Assembly (NCBI GenBank): GCA_037447655.1
Contig: JBBHKE010003048.1
Coordinates: forward strand, 336,036-400,035
DNA length: 64,000 nucleotides
Direction: 5' to 3'
Origin: Zygnema cylindricum
Taxonomy: Eukaryota; Streptophyta; Zygnematophyceae; Zygnematales; Zygnemataceae
Made by a program: the position numbers and the translations under genes. The notes beneath the pieces were generated by a model that did no database searches, had not been told where the DNA came from, and worked only from the letters and a program-made list of their open reading frames with translations. Below, piece after piece: positions 47,422 to 58,294 of this stretch; position 1 is the first letter of the stretch, and every line of letters begins with the position of its first letter.

Positions 47422-50400
47422 TCAAGGAACTGCTGTTTGAGGCTTCTTCACAGCCCCAAAAAAATCGCCAAAATATCCTTCTGGCTCGTACACAAACTTA
47501 CTAATAATGTCTCTGAGAGTCACTACTCCCTTCAAAGTACCTGAACCTTCTGTAACATAGATTCGATGAATCCGTGACGTACTCAATCGCATAATAACGT
47601 CCTTTAGTGACTCCTGAGAAGTGCACGTGATTGGAGGAGCAATGACAGGCCTAGGATCATCAAAAGTTCCATGAGGAGTCAAAACTCCCTCAATGAAATC
47701 TTTCACAGTCAGGGATCTGCAAAACAACCATTTTCACAAAGACATCATTTAAAGGTGAAAAATGCACCATGCTACCATTCCAGGTCAAAAACTCAAGGAG
47801 GATATGAGACAGAAGGCGTTTAGTTGGGACCATAACCTACTGGCAAAAACCAAGACTCAATGAGCTTATTTCAAATGTTAAAACTCGAGAACATCAGACA
47901 TCGGGTAATCTACAATAAGCAAGACACTAATACGTTAAAAAAAGCACATTCAAAACATAGGAATACGCAAAATAATACAGTGAAACAGGGAAACATTCTA
48001 GTGCGCATGGGCATTCACAAGGAGACAATGTTCATGTGTTAACAGCATAGTTGACATGGAAAAGGGTATATACCAGATTAAATGATACTAATACCAGCTA
48101 GCTTATCTTCAAGCTCATCTTAGACTCATTCACACTAAAAAGGATGCATCGCTGAGGCATTCAGTGTACACTGAGTTACATGTTACGGAAACCACACTGG
48201 ATATAGATTTTGAAACAAAAAGGACACAGCAGAACTTCAAAATTCATGAAAAAAATCAGTGATTCTAGTGACATGGGACTGTACCATGAGTACAATCTTA
48301 GAAAAGAGCATTTCATTTAGTTGTGGAAAAGAATGAAAAAGCCTACTCTTTTTCGAAGATCTTTGGGTTCTGAATGAGAAAGCGGATATCTCTCGCACTG
48401 ATATTGGCTACAAGGTTGTTACTGCCTTTGGCCACAACAGCAACGCCACCAATATTCTTCTCGGCCATTTTCTGGAAGGGTTCCAAAATGGGTCTATCGT
48501 CTTCAACCTGAAAAAGGCATCAGATGCGTAGCAAATTGGTGCTTGGAAATATAGATTGGAAAATATTTCTCAATTGTACAATTGTTTGGGTTTCAGCTTT
48601 TGATATGCCTACAGAAAAAAGTTTGACCATATTTTTGAGCAATCGGTCATTTAGCAGCTGGCGAGATGTTATGTTGAGAGATTGGGCTCGCAAAAGTGAA
48701 ACAGAAAATACAACAGTGGCAGACTACATATGTAAATTCATGAATTTGCAACTCGAATCAAGATACACCAGGCAGTCCAAGGTTACAGGTTACAACAATG
48801 CTTAGGTTCCCTTTTCTGCTATATTACCATTTGCACATGAAGAACATGCATTCATGTGATACGGCATAATAGCACTAAAAAGTTGAATGAACAATGCTTG
48901 ACCATGTCTTACATTTACTTTCCTGGCTCTGATACATTTTTCCTGAATGATATTGCTACTCGGTAGAAATAATAAAACAGGACAAACAATCATCTCCTTT
49001 GACAACAGGCAGGTTGACTGGAAAACAGAAGCTAGTGAAAATGACAAATTCCAGCTCACCTTGATGACCTGATCCGGAGACATTACCGGAAGGCCTAACT
49101 TCTCCAATGTCTGATCCGCAACGTGGTCAAACCAATCAAGACCACTACATTCTGCAAGCAGGTCAATGACAACTGTTTGTGTAATGATGTTCTTCACTTG
49201 TGGTTCTCCACTCACAATCACTGGAACACTCTTCACACGGTACTTAGAAAGCAGCAAAAATAGGGTGAGCAACGAATCATCAAGCTGCACCGGTAGAAAC
49301 GGGCCCCATCTAAACGTTCCCGCTATGTCAGCCACCTGTATCCACATGAAGCCACCGGAAGAACGAAAGTCAGAAGAAAAAATCTGTTAGAAACCCAATC
49401 CAGGGAAACATTGCAAAATGTAAATCATTTCAATCCCAGATATTGGTTCGAAAGCCATAATTCACAAGTTAATTGCACTCCATACCAGACACAGTGCCTC
49501 CTCAGAAATCGTTGTTTGTATGCAATACACCATAATTTTTCACGATCAAAACAAGGTTAACTCCGGAAAACACGATGCCCGAGGATATGAACAAGCTGGT
49601 ATCACCTTTATTTCCTTGACAATGCCAGATTCCTTAATGGACTTAAAGAAGTCTCCACCTAAAAACTTCGTTAACGCCAAGCCTGATTTTCCTGGGCCAG
49701 CAGACATGGCGCCTGCACTTAGAGCAGCTCCAGCAGACGCCCCTGCTACCAGTCCAATACCAGCCAGACCTCCTGTTGCACCAATAGCAAGTGCTCCAAG
49801 CCCTGCCAGGGCAGTTCCAGTGACAGTGCCTACTGCAGTCGTCCCCACAGTAATACCGGCTGCTGCTACTTCTGCCTGCATGCAAATCATCAAAAGGATT
49901 CGGTGAAGTTCATGGCCAGTACAGTAACGGAAGGATGGGGATTTCGCTAACAGGAAATGAATACTTTTCAGAACGCTTGGCACAAAAAGGGCCGTGCAAG
50001 CTAGATAGTTAAAGGATTAGACTTGTGAAGCCCCTTAAGTGCGCTCCAGTAGGTGCTGCAAATTTAAATTAAATAGACTCGAGGTGAGCAAGTCGAGAGC
50101 ACAATGATGATGCCAGTCTAGCAGACAGATACGAAATCCAATCACTACAGAAAGAAAACATGTGGAAACAGATAAGCGGATTACAAATGGAGAAGAAAGA
50201 CGCATGAATATCCTATGTGAGCTTCACACAAAGAAAAAGTTGTCTTTATTCAAATAAGACAGCCCTAACCAGCTAACTATATAGTTTTAAGACAATTGTG
50301 CTCAATCTTCAATTAAATTTCCAGGTGCTCCTTTGTGCCGATACCTCACCAGTGTAGTTCAACATTTCAAGGGAAAAAGAAAAAATCACAACCCAGACAG

Positions 50401-51152
50401 ATTGAACGGATGCACTAGAAGGGATGGCGACCATACCAAATTAAGAACACACAATACAATGGCAGGAAAATCCACCATTCCCATATATCGGTCCATCCAG
50501 CTCGCATCATCCGGTGCATTAGCATTCCGGACAGGCGCACTAAAGATATGGTGACGAGCAAGGATCTCCAAAGCTTCTTCCACACCAGTGTCGGAATTTA
50601 GTTCGACGACTGCAAAAGATATGAAACAAACCGGCAGATAACTTCCAAATAAGCTTACAAAATGAACGCTGCGTACATTATTAATTACATCACTTATGAG
50701 CTCTTGCCTCTATTGAAGCCGACTTACATCACAGAAGAAGACTTGCATTGCATACCTGCTGACAAGCTTATCTTCTATTGGATAAAAAACTAACTGACTT
50801 AGAAGTAAACAAGGCTACTTTCTCTCTCGTCAAATCTTCATTAAATCTCTGGTTATGTCAAATTAACGACTTGTCTGTTGTAATAGTGATAAGTCCAAGG
50901 ACCTTTAATGTTACCTTGAGGCACTTTAGGAAAGAAAGAGACAGGCAGGCGGTCAAAGGCCCAATTCAAAGCGTCGCGTTCACGATCTTCGTTGCTCCTC
51001 ATATTTCTTCCTTCGGCTATTGTCCTGCTTTCAGCTTCTTTTTTTTCCCATAGTTCCTCAATCTTATCTTTTAATGGTACTTCCGTTTCGCCGACATCCT
51101 TCAGAACAATGGCTTCTTTGTTTCCAGTAGAATCAGCTTTTTCACTTTGCAT
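47422..51152 (-). CDS. KING1: SnRK1 regulatory gamma subunit, KING1-type four-CBS protein
   Basis: Gamma-type subunit of the SNF1-related (SnRK1/AMPK-class) energy-sensing kinase. Six exons join exactly: 51152-50915, 50609-50437, 49875-49606, 49335-49060, 48507-48347 and 47716-47422 (TGA), 470 residues. CBS1 lies around 85-137 (EEALEILARHHIFSAPV, MDRYMGMVDFPAIVLCVLN). CBS2 follows in exon 4 (DIAGTFRWGPFLPVQ, LLSKYRVKSVPVIV, IITQTVVIDLLAECSGL, LGLPVMSPDQVIKV). CBS3 is in exon 5 (FQKMAEKNIGGVAVVAKG, ANISARDIRFLI). CBS4 is in exon 6 (RIHRIYVTEGSGTLKGVVTL, then RDI), ending with EPEGYFGDFFGAV. These read very like land-plant KING1. Unusually, exon 3 adds about 62 residues of nearly pure Gly/Ala/Thr/Val (residues 138-199) inside the CBS1-CBS2 linker. 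The protein is longer than the roughly 425 residues typical of KING1, mostly because of this insert and the N-terminal helix (KDKIEELWEKKEAESRTIA). Confidence 0.93.
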
Positions 51153-51878
51153 TTTGAAACTCTTATTTACCTGCCTTTATAGCGGGACTTGAAGCACCGG
51201 GAAGTTATTCTTCAAAGGCAATTCTTTCAAAACCTTGAAACAGAAAGTGAAATAGGCACAATACGTAAACTCTAAACCAGCAATCAACAAAAACCTTTCA
51301 AATGCAAGGATGGTCCCTTCTCTGCGGACTAGTAGAAAAAACAAAAAAAAACAATATGTTGTCAAATCTTAGCAATATTTTCAGCAGAACAAAAAACAAA
51401 CAGACATTACTGACGAAAACGTCCTATGTAATTTTGACGCCTTGCTCTCTCCGTGACCTTGGTTTTGGCAGCAGACGAAGAATCTGATCAGCTTTGCCCT
51501 CCTTTCTTCGAACTTGAACGCCTGCTGATCTCCGTAGCACATGCAGTTTTTCTTTTGCCTAGTTGGCAGCCAGATCTTGAGACTTCCGCATGTGCCGCGT
51601 GGCATGCTCGCTAAGAACGTAACTATCTCCGCTCATCGCTTGCCACGTTTCACAAACTCGGTACTCTAGCGTAGTCATCGCTGAAAGTGAGAAGTGTTAA
51701 GACGATTTCACATGGTTAACAAACATTAAATTTGCTCTTGTTAGAAATAAACTCCAGTGATAATACAGCTCATGCCGTATAAAAATCCGTTGGAGCTTGA
51801 ATAGCCGGTCCAATAATTTCTATATTTATAGCCAAAATATTGAAATATGCCCCCCATCAAAGACGTCATTACGGGCAT
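51153..51878. other. Upstream region of the SnRK1 gamma gene
   Basis: This stretch should hold the promoter and 5' untranslated region of the minus-strand gene. Sequence around 51420-51680 is GC-richer, but no exon with a clear motif was found. A 5' UTR exon cannot be excluded. Confidence 0.4.
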
Positions 51879-52130
51879 TACACCGCGAATCGTAATTAGA
51901 GTAAATAACGCTAATTCGGTCGCTCGAAATTTCAACTATATCACGTCAAATAGAGTAGATGATTCTAAATTTTTCATTATTCTAATTTAGGTAAGGTTTA
52001 ATTAGCGTAAAAAAATCTAATGTAGGTTTGTTTAAATAGTGTGGAGAACGGACGACATCCGACCGTGCAAAATTGTACTTCTATAAGTAAAAAGGTACAA
52101 ATAATGATTTAATAGAATCGCGCTCGCACG
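51879..52130. mobile_element. Half copy of the 24658-25144 MITE, opposite orientation
   Basis: It starts tacaccgcgaatcgtaatta then gagtaaa and matches, inverted, the right half of 24658-25144 (tcgctcgaaatttc, atagagtagatgattct, ttttcattattctaattta). The opposite terminus is not present. Confidence 0.65.
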
Positions 52131-52648
52131 TGAAATCACACTAAACAAAAGTCAATCACATCGAAAAAAAGCCGTTCGCATAACTCTCGTCCGTCGAGAG
52201 CATCGTCGTCAGTGTGAACATTAAGAGCGTTGTTCCATTAGGCGGTCTCTGTAAACATCAAAAATTCGTTAACTGGAGCGACAGTTCCATTGTGTCGGGT
52301 CAGTAGCCGACATTGTTTTTGCGTGGCACACTTTGATTTGGCCACGTAATAGAAGAATACGATTCTGGTAATCTTCAGAGAATCTATAACAGCGAACTGT
52401 GACCACATATTTGTACCAGTGAAGGTAAAAACTAAAAAGTGACTCGTACAACGTATTGAATAAAATCTGTACGGGCGGACGAAACTTAAGATCATAGATG
52501 TCCTATGCGCATAACACGCACGGATTAAACTAACGATTACTACGTAAAGTGCGCATCAAACGATTTCGTAATTTTTAAATTCGTACCTTATTTTGACTTT
52601 CAGATTTCAAATTTTTTAAATATTCAATACCCTAAAAAAATGAAAAGT
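52131..52648. other. Intergenic stretch with no supported feature
   Basis: Short overlapping ORFs at 52238-52495 (-) have no recognisable motif. No structured repeat was seen. Confidence 0.4.
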
Positions 52649-52817
52649 CAACGAACTAGCAGCGAGCGGCGGAATTTACGGCGTCTCCAACGGCAGCTTC
52701 CTTCTGAAGACCGAGTGGAGGACAGAACAACATACGCGCGCGCAAATGAAGCAAAACGGCTCAAGGAAGCCGCCGTTGGAGACGCCATAAATACCGCCGC
52801 TCGCCGCTAGTTCGTTG
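52649..52817. mobile_element. Fold-back MITE with about 50-bp inverted arms
   Basis: The left arm begins caacgaactagcagcgagcg, then gcgg..., with acggcgtctccaacggc further in. The right arm is gccgttggagacgcc..., ending cgctcgccgctagttcgttg. The two arms are nearly perfect inverse copies around a short centre containing gcgcgcgc. Related sequence recurs at 53373-53428 and 63770-63970. It lies 8 bp from the next MITE. Confidence 0.8.
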
Positions 52818-52825
52818 CAACGAAC

Positions 52826-53369
52826 TACACCGCGCATCGTTATTAGTGTCAAAGTTTAAATAGTGTGGAAGTAAATATACCGTCATTGACGCTAATTAAG
52901 AATTTTTTTATTTTTTTTTAAAAGGTGTATTCTAATTTCGGCGTTTATGCTAATTTGGGAAAAGCAAAAATGGAATATTCGTTGTACGATTATATACATT
53001 AATATATGTCTTCGTACAAAATATTTAAAAAACGTACGCCGTCGTGAAATTTAAATATCCGTACATATAAGACTAATTTACGTGTCAGAATAATCCCGTT
53101 TTTTTCGCGCACGATCCTATGCGTGCGCGTCTGATTTAACTCATTTTTTGTAAAATTTTCACTTGAAAAGATACATTTATGTACGATATGACATCGACCG
53201 TACACCACACTATTTAGATATTATTGTAATTCGTCCTTTACGCTATTTTGTACTGTACCTTAATTAACGTCAAGGAAAAATTAAAGTCATGTATCCTATT
53301 TGAGGAAAAAAATCAAAATTTTAAGAACCCAAATTAGTGTCGTTGACACTAATAACGATGCGCGGTGTA
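52826..53369. mobile_element. Full-length 544-bp TA-flanked MITE (TACACCGCGCATCGTTATTA)
   Basis: It begins tacaccgcgcatcgttatta then gtgtcaaag and ends gttgacactaataacgatgc then gcggtgta. The interior is AT-rich with gtacg/cgtac words. No ORF is recognisable. This copy is the best reference for the 544-bp family. Partial relatives are at 53424-53700 (left half) and 63590-63772 (right half). Confidence 0.8.
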
Positions 53370-53423
53370 GCGGCGAACGAAATAGCGGCAGGAGGCGGAA
53401 TTTAGGGCGTCTCTAAAGAGTTC

Positions 53424-53700
53424 AGCGAACTACACCGTGCATCGTTATTAGTGTCAAAGTTTAAATAGTGTGTAAGTAAATATACCGTCATTGACGCTAA
53501 TTAAGAATTTGAAAATTTGAAAAAAAATGGTTTATTCTAATTTCGGCGTTAACGCTAATTTGGGGACAGCAAAAATGGAATATTCTCCGTACGATTGTAA
53601 ACATTAATCTATGTAACCGTACACAATCTTAAAAATTGTACGACGGCGCCAAATCGAGTATCCGTACCGATCAGACAATTTTACGGCGGTTACGTGTTAA
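53424..53700. mobile_element. Left half of a second copy of the 544-bp MITE
   Basis: From tacaccgtgcatcgttatta to about gtaccgatcagac it follows 52826-53100 with scattered differences (for example ttaagaatttgaaaatttga). Beyond this it diverges. Between the two copies lies a 55-bp piece of the fold-back MITE. Confidence 0.7.
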
Positions 53701-54395
53701 CGCTATACCGCGCAACGTAAAGTTTAATTTCATTTTTTTTGGTTTGACGTTTACGGAAATGGTTAACACGCCACGTTGTTTCTACATGTAACTTGGACGT
53801 ATGGTCGTATTTCCGTTCGTCCGTATCTCATGTATTCTAATAACATCCATTTTGGGTGGTATTATTAGAGTTAAGTATGCTAATATGTGTCTTAATTGTA
53901 ATAAGGGTGTTACCTCATCTATCTTTCAGACGTCTCACCTGTATTAACGTCAATGTTGTTCCGTATTAGAGTAAACGATGACACTAAAATGAACCAAAAA
54001 GTACATACCGACTAACCAATTAATAATTCACGTCACGTGATTGGTCGCCAAAGATTACACGTGTCTTATTTTTTATCCACGCAAACATTATGGCTTTTTT
54101 TAATATGCATCAAAACATGCCTGTCTTACCCGCTGCCTTTCCAAGAAAGATCCGTACATTCAATGAGCTGCCATGTTTTCTCACTCTTTTTTCATGAAAA
54201 CGTCCATTGTCAACCACGTGCATACTCTCACGTTGAAAACTGGCGTAAATTTTAAAACTTTCCCGCTCTCACCATGTCGTTTTTAAAATGGAAATATTTG
54301 ACTTCAAACAAATTATTTGATTCAAAAAATTTGAATGTTCAAATTTTTACTAAGCATTTCCCTCCTTTTTTTCACAACAGATTCTCTTCCCCTCC
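53701..54395. other. Region upstream of the transposase gene; no supported gene
   Basis: AT-rich, with gtattaacgtcaatg-like words. It may include the left end of the transposon that carries the transposase, but no terminal inverted repeat could be matched with the right side. Confidence 0.35.
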
Positions 54396-54403
54396 TATAT
54401 ATA
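54396..54403 (+). promoter_or_regulatory. TATA-box candidate of the transposase gene
   Basis: TATATATA within cctcctatatatactcgtcg, 123 bp before the likely start ATG at 54526. An earlier out-of-frame ATG at 54423 would open a short upstream ORF if transcription starts close to this box. Confidence 0.45.
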
Positions 54404-55129
54404 CTCGTCGTTAACTCCAACAATGGCACTCTTTTCCTCCCTTCGCATCTACCTTCGTTGTTGCATTTTATTTTTGTTGCTTCATATTTATCTTTCACAA
54501 GTTGCCGTGACTATCTTAAGAAAATATGTGGCCCATTACCACCTTTTTTGCGGCGAAAGCCAGAGCTCCCGCTATATTTTTCCCTCCTCCGGTTGAGAAG
54601 GAGATGGAGTGGGGCAAGAAAGAGGGGGAGGGAGAGGCAGGTGAAGGGATGGGATCACCAAATGATGACACCCTCATGGAAGGCGGTGGGTTCGATTTCG
54701 GTTCACCCCCAAATTCATCTCCGGACTCACCGCCAGAGTCACCGCGTGTGGACCACGGTATCAGCTCGGTGGTGAGACGCAAGCTCCAACACGTGTCGAC
54801 AAAGATTGCACGCGTTCATGTAATCAACTGGATGATTGCGGATTGTAATATAAACGGAAAGGAGTGCCTTATACCGAGGACCGTGAAGAAGTTTCCGGAA
54901 CACTTTACGGGCGAATATAATACAAGTAAGCAATATTAACTTTTTATTCTTACCTTATATGACTTTTTACGGCTGCTTATATTTTGTTTCTCAATATAGA
55001 ATTCGCTTATATTGTGGCATTTTGTTTATCCCTACCTTTATGTGTTCGTTAGAATTTATATTTATTTTTTCCACGCCCCCACCACATTTTCTTAATGTTG
55101 TTATGTTAGATCCTCCTGCACCGTTGTGA

Positions 55130-55640
55130 AACACCGACGACAGCGTGTCGTCGCTTGTGGTTCTAATATACTTATATTGTTAGTAGGCGACCATATTGAA
55201 GTGCCGACGCGTGGATGAAGAAATCGAACTGGCGACGACAATTCATCGTCGCAACAACGATAAAAATGACAAACTACAATACCGATTATATTTTAGTTTT
55301 TTGTTTTTAGTTTGTACAATAAGTATGAACATTCGTATGGTTGACGAGGCTTTGTCTTTGTCCCATTGTTGGAATCGCAGAATCATTAAACTGCGTGATT
55401 TTTTGATTCACTTTCGTCGTCACACTGTTGGATTATCCAAATAAAATTAGAGACACGATGACTTTCCTTTGTCGCGGACCACGCAGTCTGTGAGTATAAT
55501 TTGCACGTCGTTGCCATTCTTGGAATCTTCTAAGCAGTGAACCGCGACAACTCCTAATTTTGATTTGTCGTCACACTGTTGGAATGATCAAATTGATTGG
55601 GTTAGCGACGACTTCGTGCCGTCGCGAACATTACAATCTG
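55130..55640. repeat. TCGTCGC hairpin words in the transposase gene's first intron
   Basis: Repeated short inverted motifs (cgacgacagcgtgtcgtcgc, ggcgacgacaattcatcgtc, then gc) and spaced direct repeats (tcgtcacactgttgga, twice). They resemble the hairpins at 57920-58294 and 60424-60928 and are probably internal or subterminal repeats of the same transposon. Confidence 0.55.
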
Positions 55641-55985
55641 TAAGTATATTTCGAACGCATATAATGCGTTAAAACCTCATGCGTTATTTTTACGTACGAC
55701 CTGTCATTTTTAAGAGAAACTCATATATTCTCTCATCCTTTTGTGTAGCCGCCTTTTTTCGTTTTTTTTTTTGTCACGTGTGGCTAATTTACATGGAGGG
55801 CAGCAGCCAGTTGTATAGGCAACAACGTAGTGTCTTGCCTTATCATCGTCGCTACCCTCCATTACTTCGGCGTAGTCTACGACGTCGTCCAACAATACAA
55901 AGGGAAGAGGTACGAAGGGATGGAGTGGGAAGAGAAAGCCCCACGAGGGAAAGGCAAACACCGAGAGGGGTAGAGAGGGAAAGAG

Positions 55986-56729
55986 ATGTCCCGGAAAACC
56001 GTGATAGGAGAGAGGGGTACCACGGAGGAATTAGCGAGAGAAAGGGAGGAGGCCACTTCGCTACAAATCGGTTGGGTGACGCCGGAGGGGAGAGAGCATG
56101 AAAGGGAGGCGAGAGAAGAGGTAGAGATGGAAGGATGGACACCAGTTGGGGGAGGAAGGGAAAAGACCAATTTGGATGAGGTAGCAAAGGAGGGGATTTT
56201 ACCGGAGGAGGGAAGGGTGCCGCCGGAGGGGAGGGGGCATGAAAGGGAGGTGAGAGAAGAGGTAGAGGTGGAAGGATTTACACCGGTTGGGGGAGGAAGG
56301 GAAGAGACCAATTTGGACGAGGTAGCAAAGGAGAGGGTTTTACCAGAGGAGGGAAGGGAGGAAAGGGGTGAATCGGTAAATGTGATAAGGGGGGAGGCGG
56401 TAGAAAGTGATATGATAATAGGAGAAAAAATTCCATTACACGAGGAGGGTGGAAAGACGATAATGGGTGTAAGCGGGTGGGAGATAGAGACGACGGTAGA
56501 AGAGGGTGAGGGAAGTGAGGCACGGGAAAAGGTAGAAAAAAAATGTGAAAAAATAAAAAGAAAATTAATACTTCTTGATGAGGGCGTCGAGGAGGAAAAT
56601 GGTGGGGGTTTTTGGGAAGAGAAGTTGTTGAGTGAGGAGAGGGAGGGGAAGACAGAGTTGGGAGAGGAAAAAAGGGAAAAGAGGCGACGGTTGAAGAGGG
56701 TGGGTCGAGTGAGGTTAGGGGAAGATTAG
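55986..56729 (+). CDS. Charged Glu/Arg/Gly-rich transposon ORF with an internal 141-bp repeat
   Basis: An open frame of 247 codons with no recognisable domain. It is rich in Glu, Arg and Gly and probably intrinsically disordered. It contains two copies of a 47-residue repeat starting at 56082 and 56223 (PEGREHEREAREEVEMEGWT and PEGRGHEREVREEVEVEGFT, each followed by PVGGGRE.TNLDEVAKE). An overlapping frame upstream (ATG at 55793, LYRQQRSVLPYHRRYPPLLR) may be the true N-terminus, separated by a frameshift near 56000-56100. It lies in the transposase gene's first intron on the same strand, so it may be an accessory protein gene of the element. It ends in TAG with further stops just after it. 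Confidence 0.4.
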   Translation: MSRKTVIGERGTTEELAREREEATSLQIGWVTPEGREHEREAREEVEMEGWTPVGGGREKTNLDEVAKEGILPEEGRVPPEGRGHEREVREEVEVEGFTPVGGGREETNLDEVAKERVLPEEGREERGESVNVIRGEAVESDMIIGEKIPLHEEGGKTIMGVSGWEIETTVEEGEGSEAREKVEKKCEKIKRKLILLDEGVEEENGGGFWEEKLLSEEREGKTELGEEKREKRRRLKRVGRVRLGED

Positions 56730-56780
56730 GTACAAAGAGAGGGATAATAATATTAAAAATTAATAGGGTTTTGTGAGACC

Positions 56781-57842
56781 GTGGAGGAGGAAGGAGTGGG
56801 GGGAGAGGCGACCGTCCAGAAAGGTGGGGGGATTGACGCACGAAGAAAGATATGTAGGAAAAAGGAGATAGCAAAGGGTAAGCGTAAAGTGAAAGATGAC
56901 AATGACGAATTATACTTCCCATCGTCTTCCGATAGCGACGAGAGCATCGAGGATGGTGAAGAATCGCCGGAAGACAAACTTGAACCCGAAATTTTGGAAC
57001 CCACCGACATCGTGGTGTGGAAAAACGAGGATGACCCCACCACCGAGGACGAACAAACCCCGGATAGTGAGGAAAAACAACGTGAGGAGGAATTTGATGA
57101 TGACGACGACGTGTTCGGGGCACCTCCCACGCCGAATAGGGAGAGAGCCATTGTAATGGCTCCTCCGCATCCTCAACCCCCATACCCGGTTGAGCATCCC
57201 TATTGGTATTTTCCTCCTCTCACGGGAGGGGAGGAAATGGACAGCTTTGTGCCTCGACCCGAGCATTATATTCCGGTTGCCGAATGGTCGGAACATTGGA
57301 GGTATGGTGAACCCCGGCCCCTAAACCCGGAAGCGAATCATTTTTCGCAAATTCTCGACATCCCCCCCGATGTCAGCGCACATCCAACATGGTTGTTTAT
57401 CTCGCTTGAGGACCGAGGCTCAACCTTTGCCCACATAAGGCAATTTGATCCGGCGGATCCCTGGTTAACGTGGGTTGTTCATGGGGAGGACGGTTTTCGG
57501 GTGAATGTCCCGGAGTTGCTACGTCATCATCAACCGTAGGATCTGCGGCTATACTACATCCTAAAATTTTGTCGAGTAACTCCCGAGGTACTTGCTCTCC
57601 GAGATGCTCGTACGACGATATTGCAAAAATGTCGCAATGTCAGAGTGCCACGCTCTCGCTTTTGGGAAATACAAAGGGTTCCGCCACCGATTAGGCCTCC
57701 TTCACCTCCGAGAGGAGAGGATTTGCCTTTAATAATCGCGGCACTCACTCAACAAGTAGCGGCTCAACAAGAACAAATAAGAGCGGATAGAGAGCAATTG
57801 ACGAGGCTCACACGGGCATTGTCGAATAAAAAAAAACGGTAA
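56781..57842 (+). pseudogene. Second transposon accessory ORF, interrupted by one in-frame TAG
   Basis: Same reading frame as 55986-56729. An acidic first half (SSSDSDESIEDGEESPEDKL) is followed by an aromatic/proline segment (HPYWYFPPLTGGEE, DIPPDVSAHPTWLFISLEDR, DPADPWLTWVVHGEDGFRV). After TAG at 57537-57539 the same frame continues with LRLYYILKFCRVTPEVLALR, PPPIRPPSPPRGEDLPLIIA and a coiled-coil end (QQEQIRADREQLTRLTRAL), stopping after KKKR. Continuity of sense sequence across the TAG shows a single point mutation or readthrough, not the true end. No known domain was recognised. No clear ATG starts it, so an upstream exon is likely. Confidence 0.45.
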
Positions 57843-57919
57843 TTGGTATGTATTTTTTACTAACTCTTACTCCATTCTATCACTTCCCATGTTTCACCCA
57901 ATCACTTACTTGTTTAATG

Positions 57920-58294
57920 TCGTCGCTGAATCTTGAAATGGCTCCAGATACTTCAACAAGCGACGACCAACATTGGTCGCTAAATTTAGCGACGATTGTA
58001 GGCCGTCGCTGAACCATATAAATTTGTAATATGTATAGATATTTTTTTTTATGAATTAGGACTGGCATGTTTTTTTTTTTTTTTCACTTGTGGTATGTTT
58101 GACATTGCGACATCTTAAACTGGTTGCTAAATCAGCGACGACAATCTGTCGTCGCTGAATCTTGAAATGGCTTCAGATACTTCAACCAGCGATGAGCAGC
58201 ATTGGTCGCGGAAGTTAGCGACGACTGCAGGCCGTCGTTGAACCAAATTTATTACGATATATGTAAATTTTTTTAAGTGAATTAGGACTGACAA
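57920..58294. repeat. Two direct repeats of about 140 bp with TCGTCGCTGAA hairpins
   Basis: Units at 57920 and 58149 share tcgtcgctgaatcttgaaat, then ggct.cagatacttcaac.agcga, cattggtcgc, ttagcgacga, ggccgtcg.tgaacca and gaattaggactg. They lie at the end of the transposase gene's first intron, just before exon 2. Confidence 0.8.

Noticed and set aside
55679-57842. Idea that the charged and proline-rich ORFs form an independent host gene
   Set aside because: They lie between two phase-compatible transposase exons, contain stops and a likely frameshift, and have no recognisable host domain, so a transposon origin is more likely.
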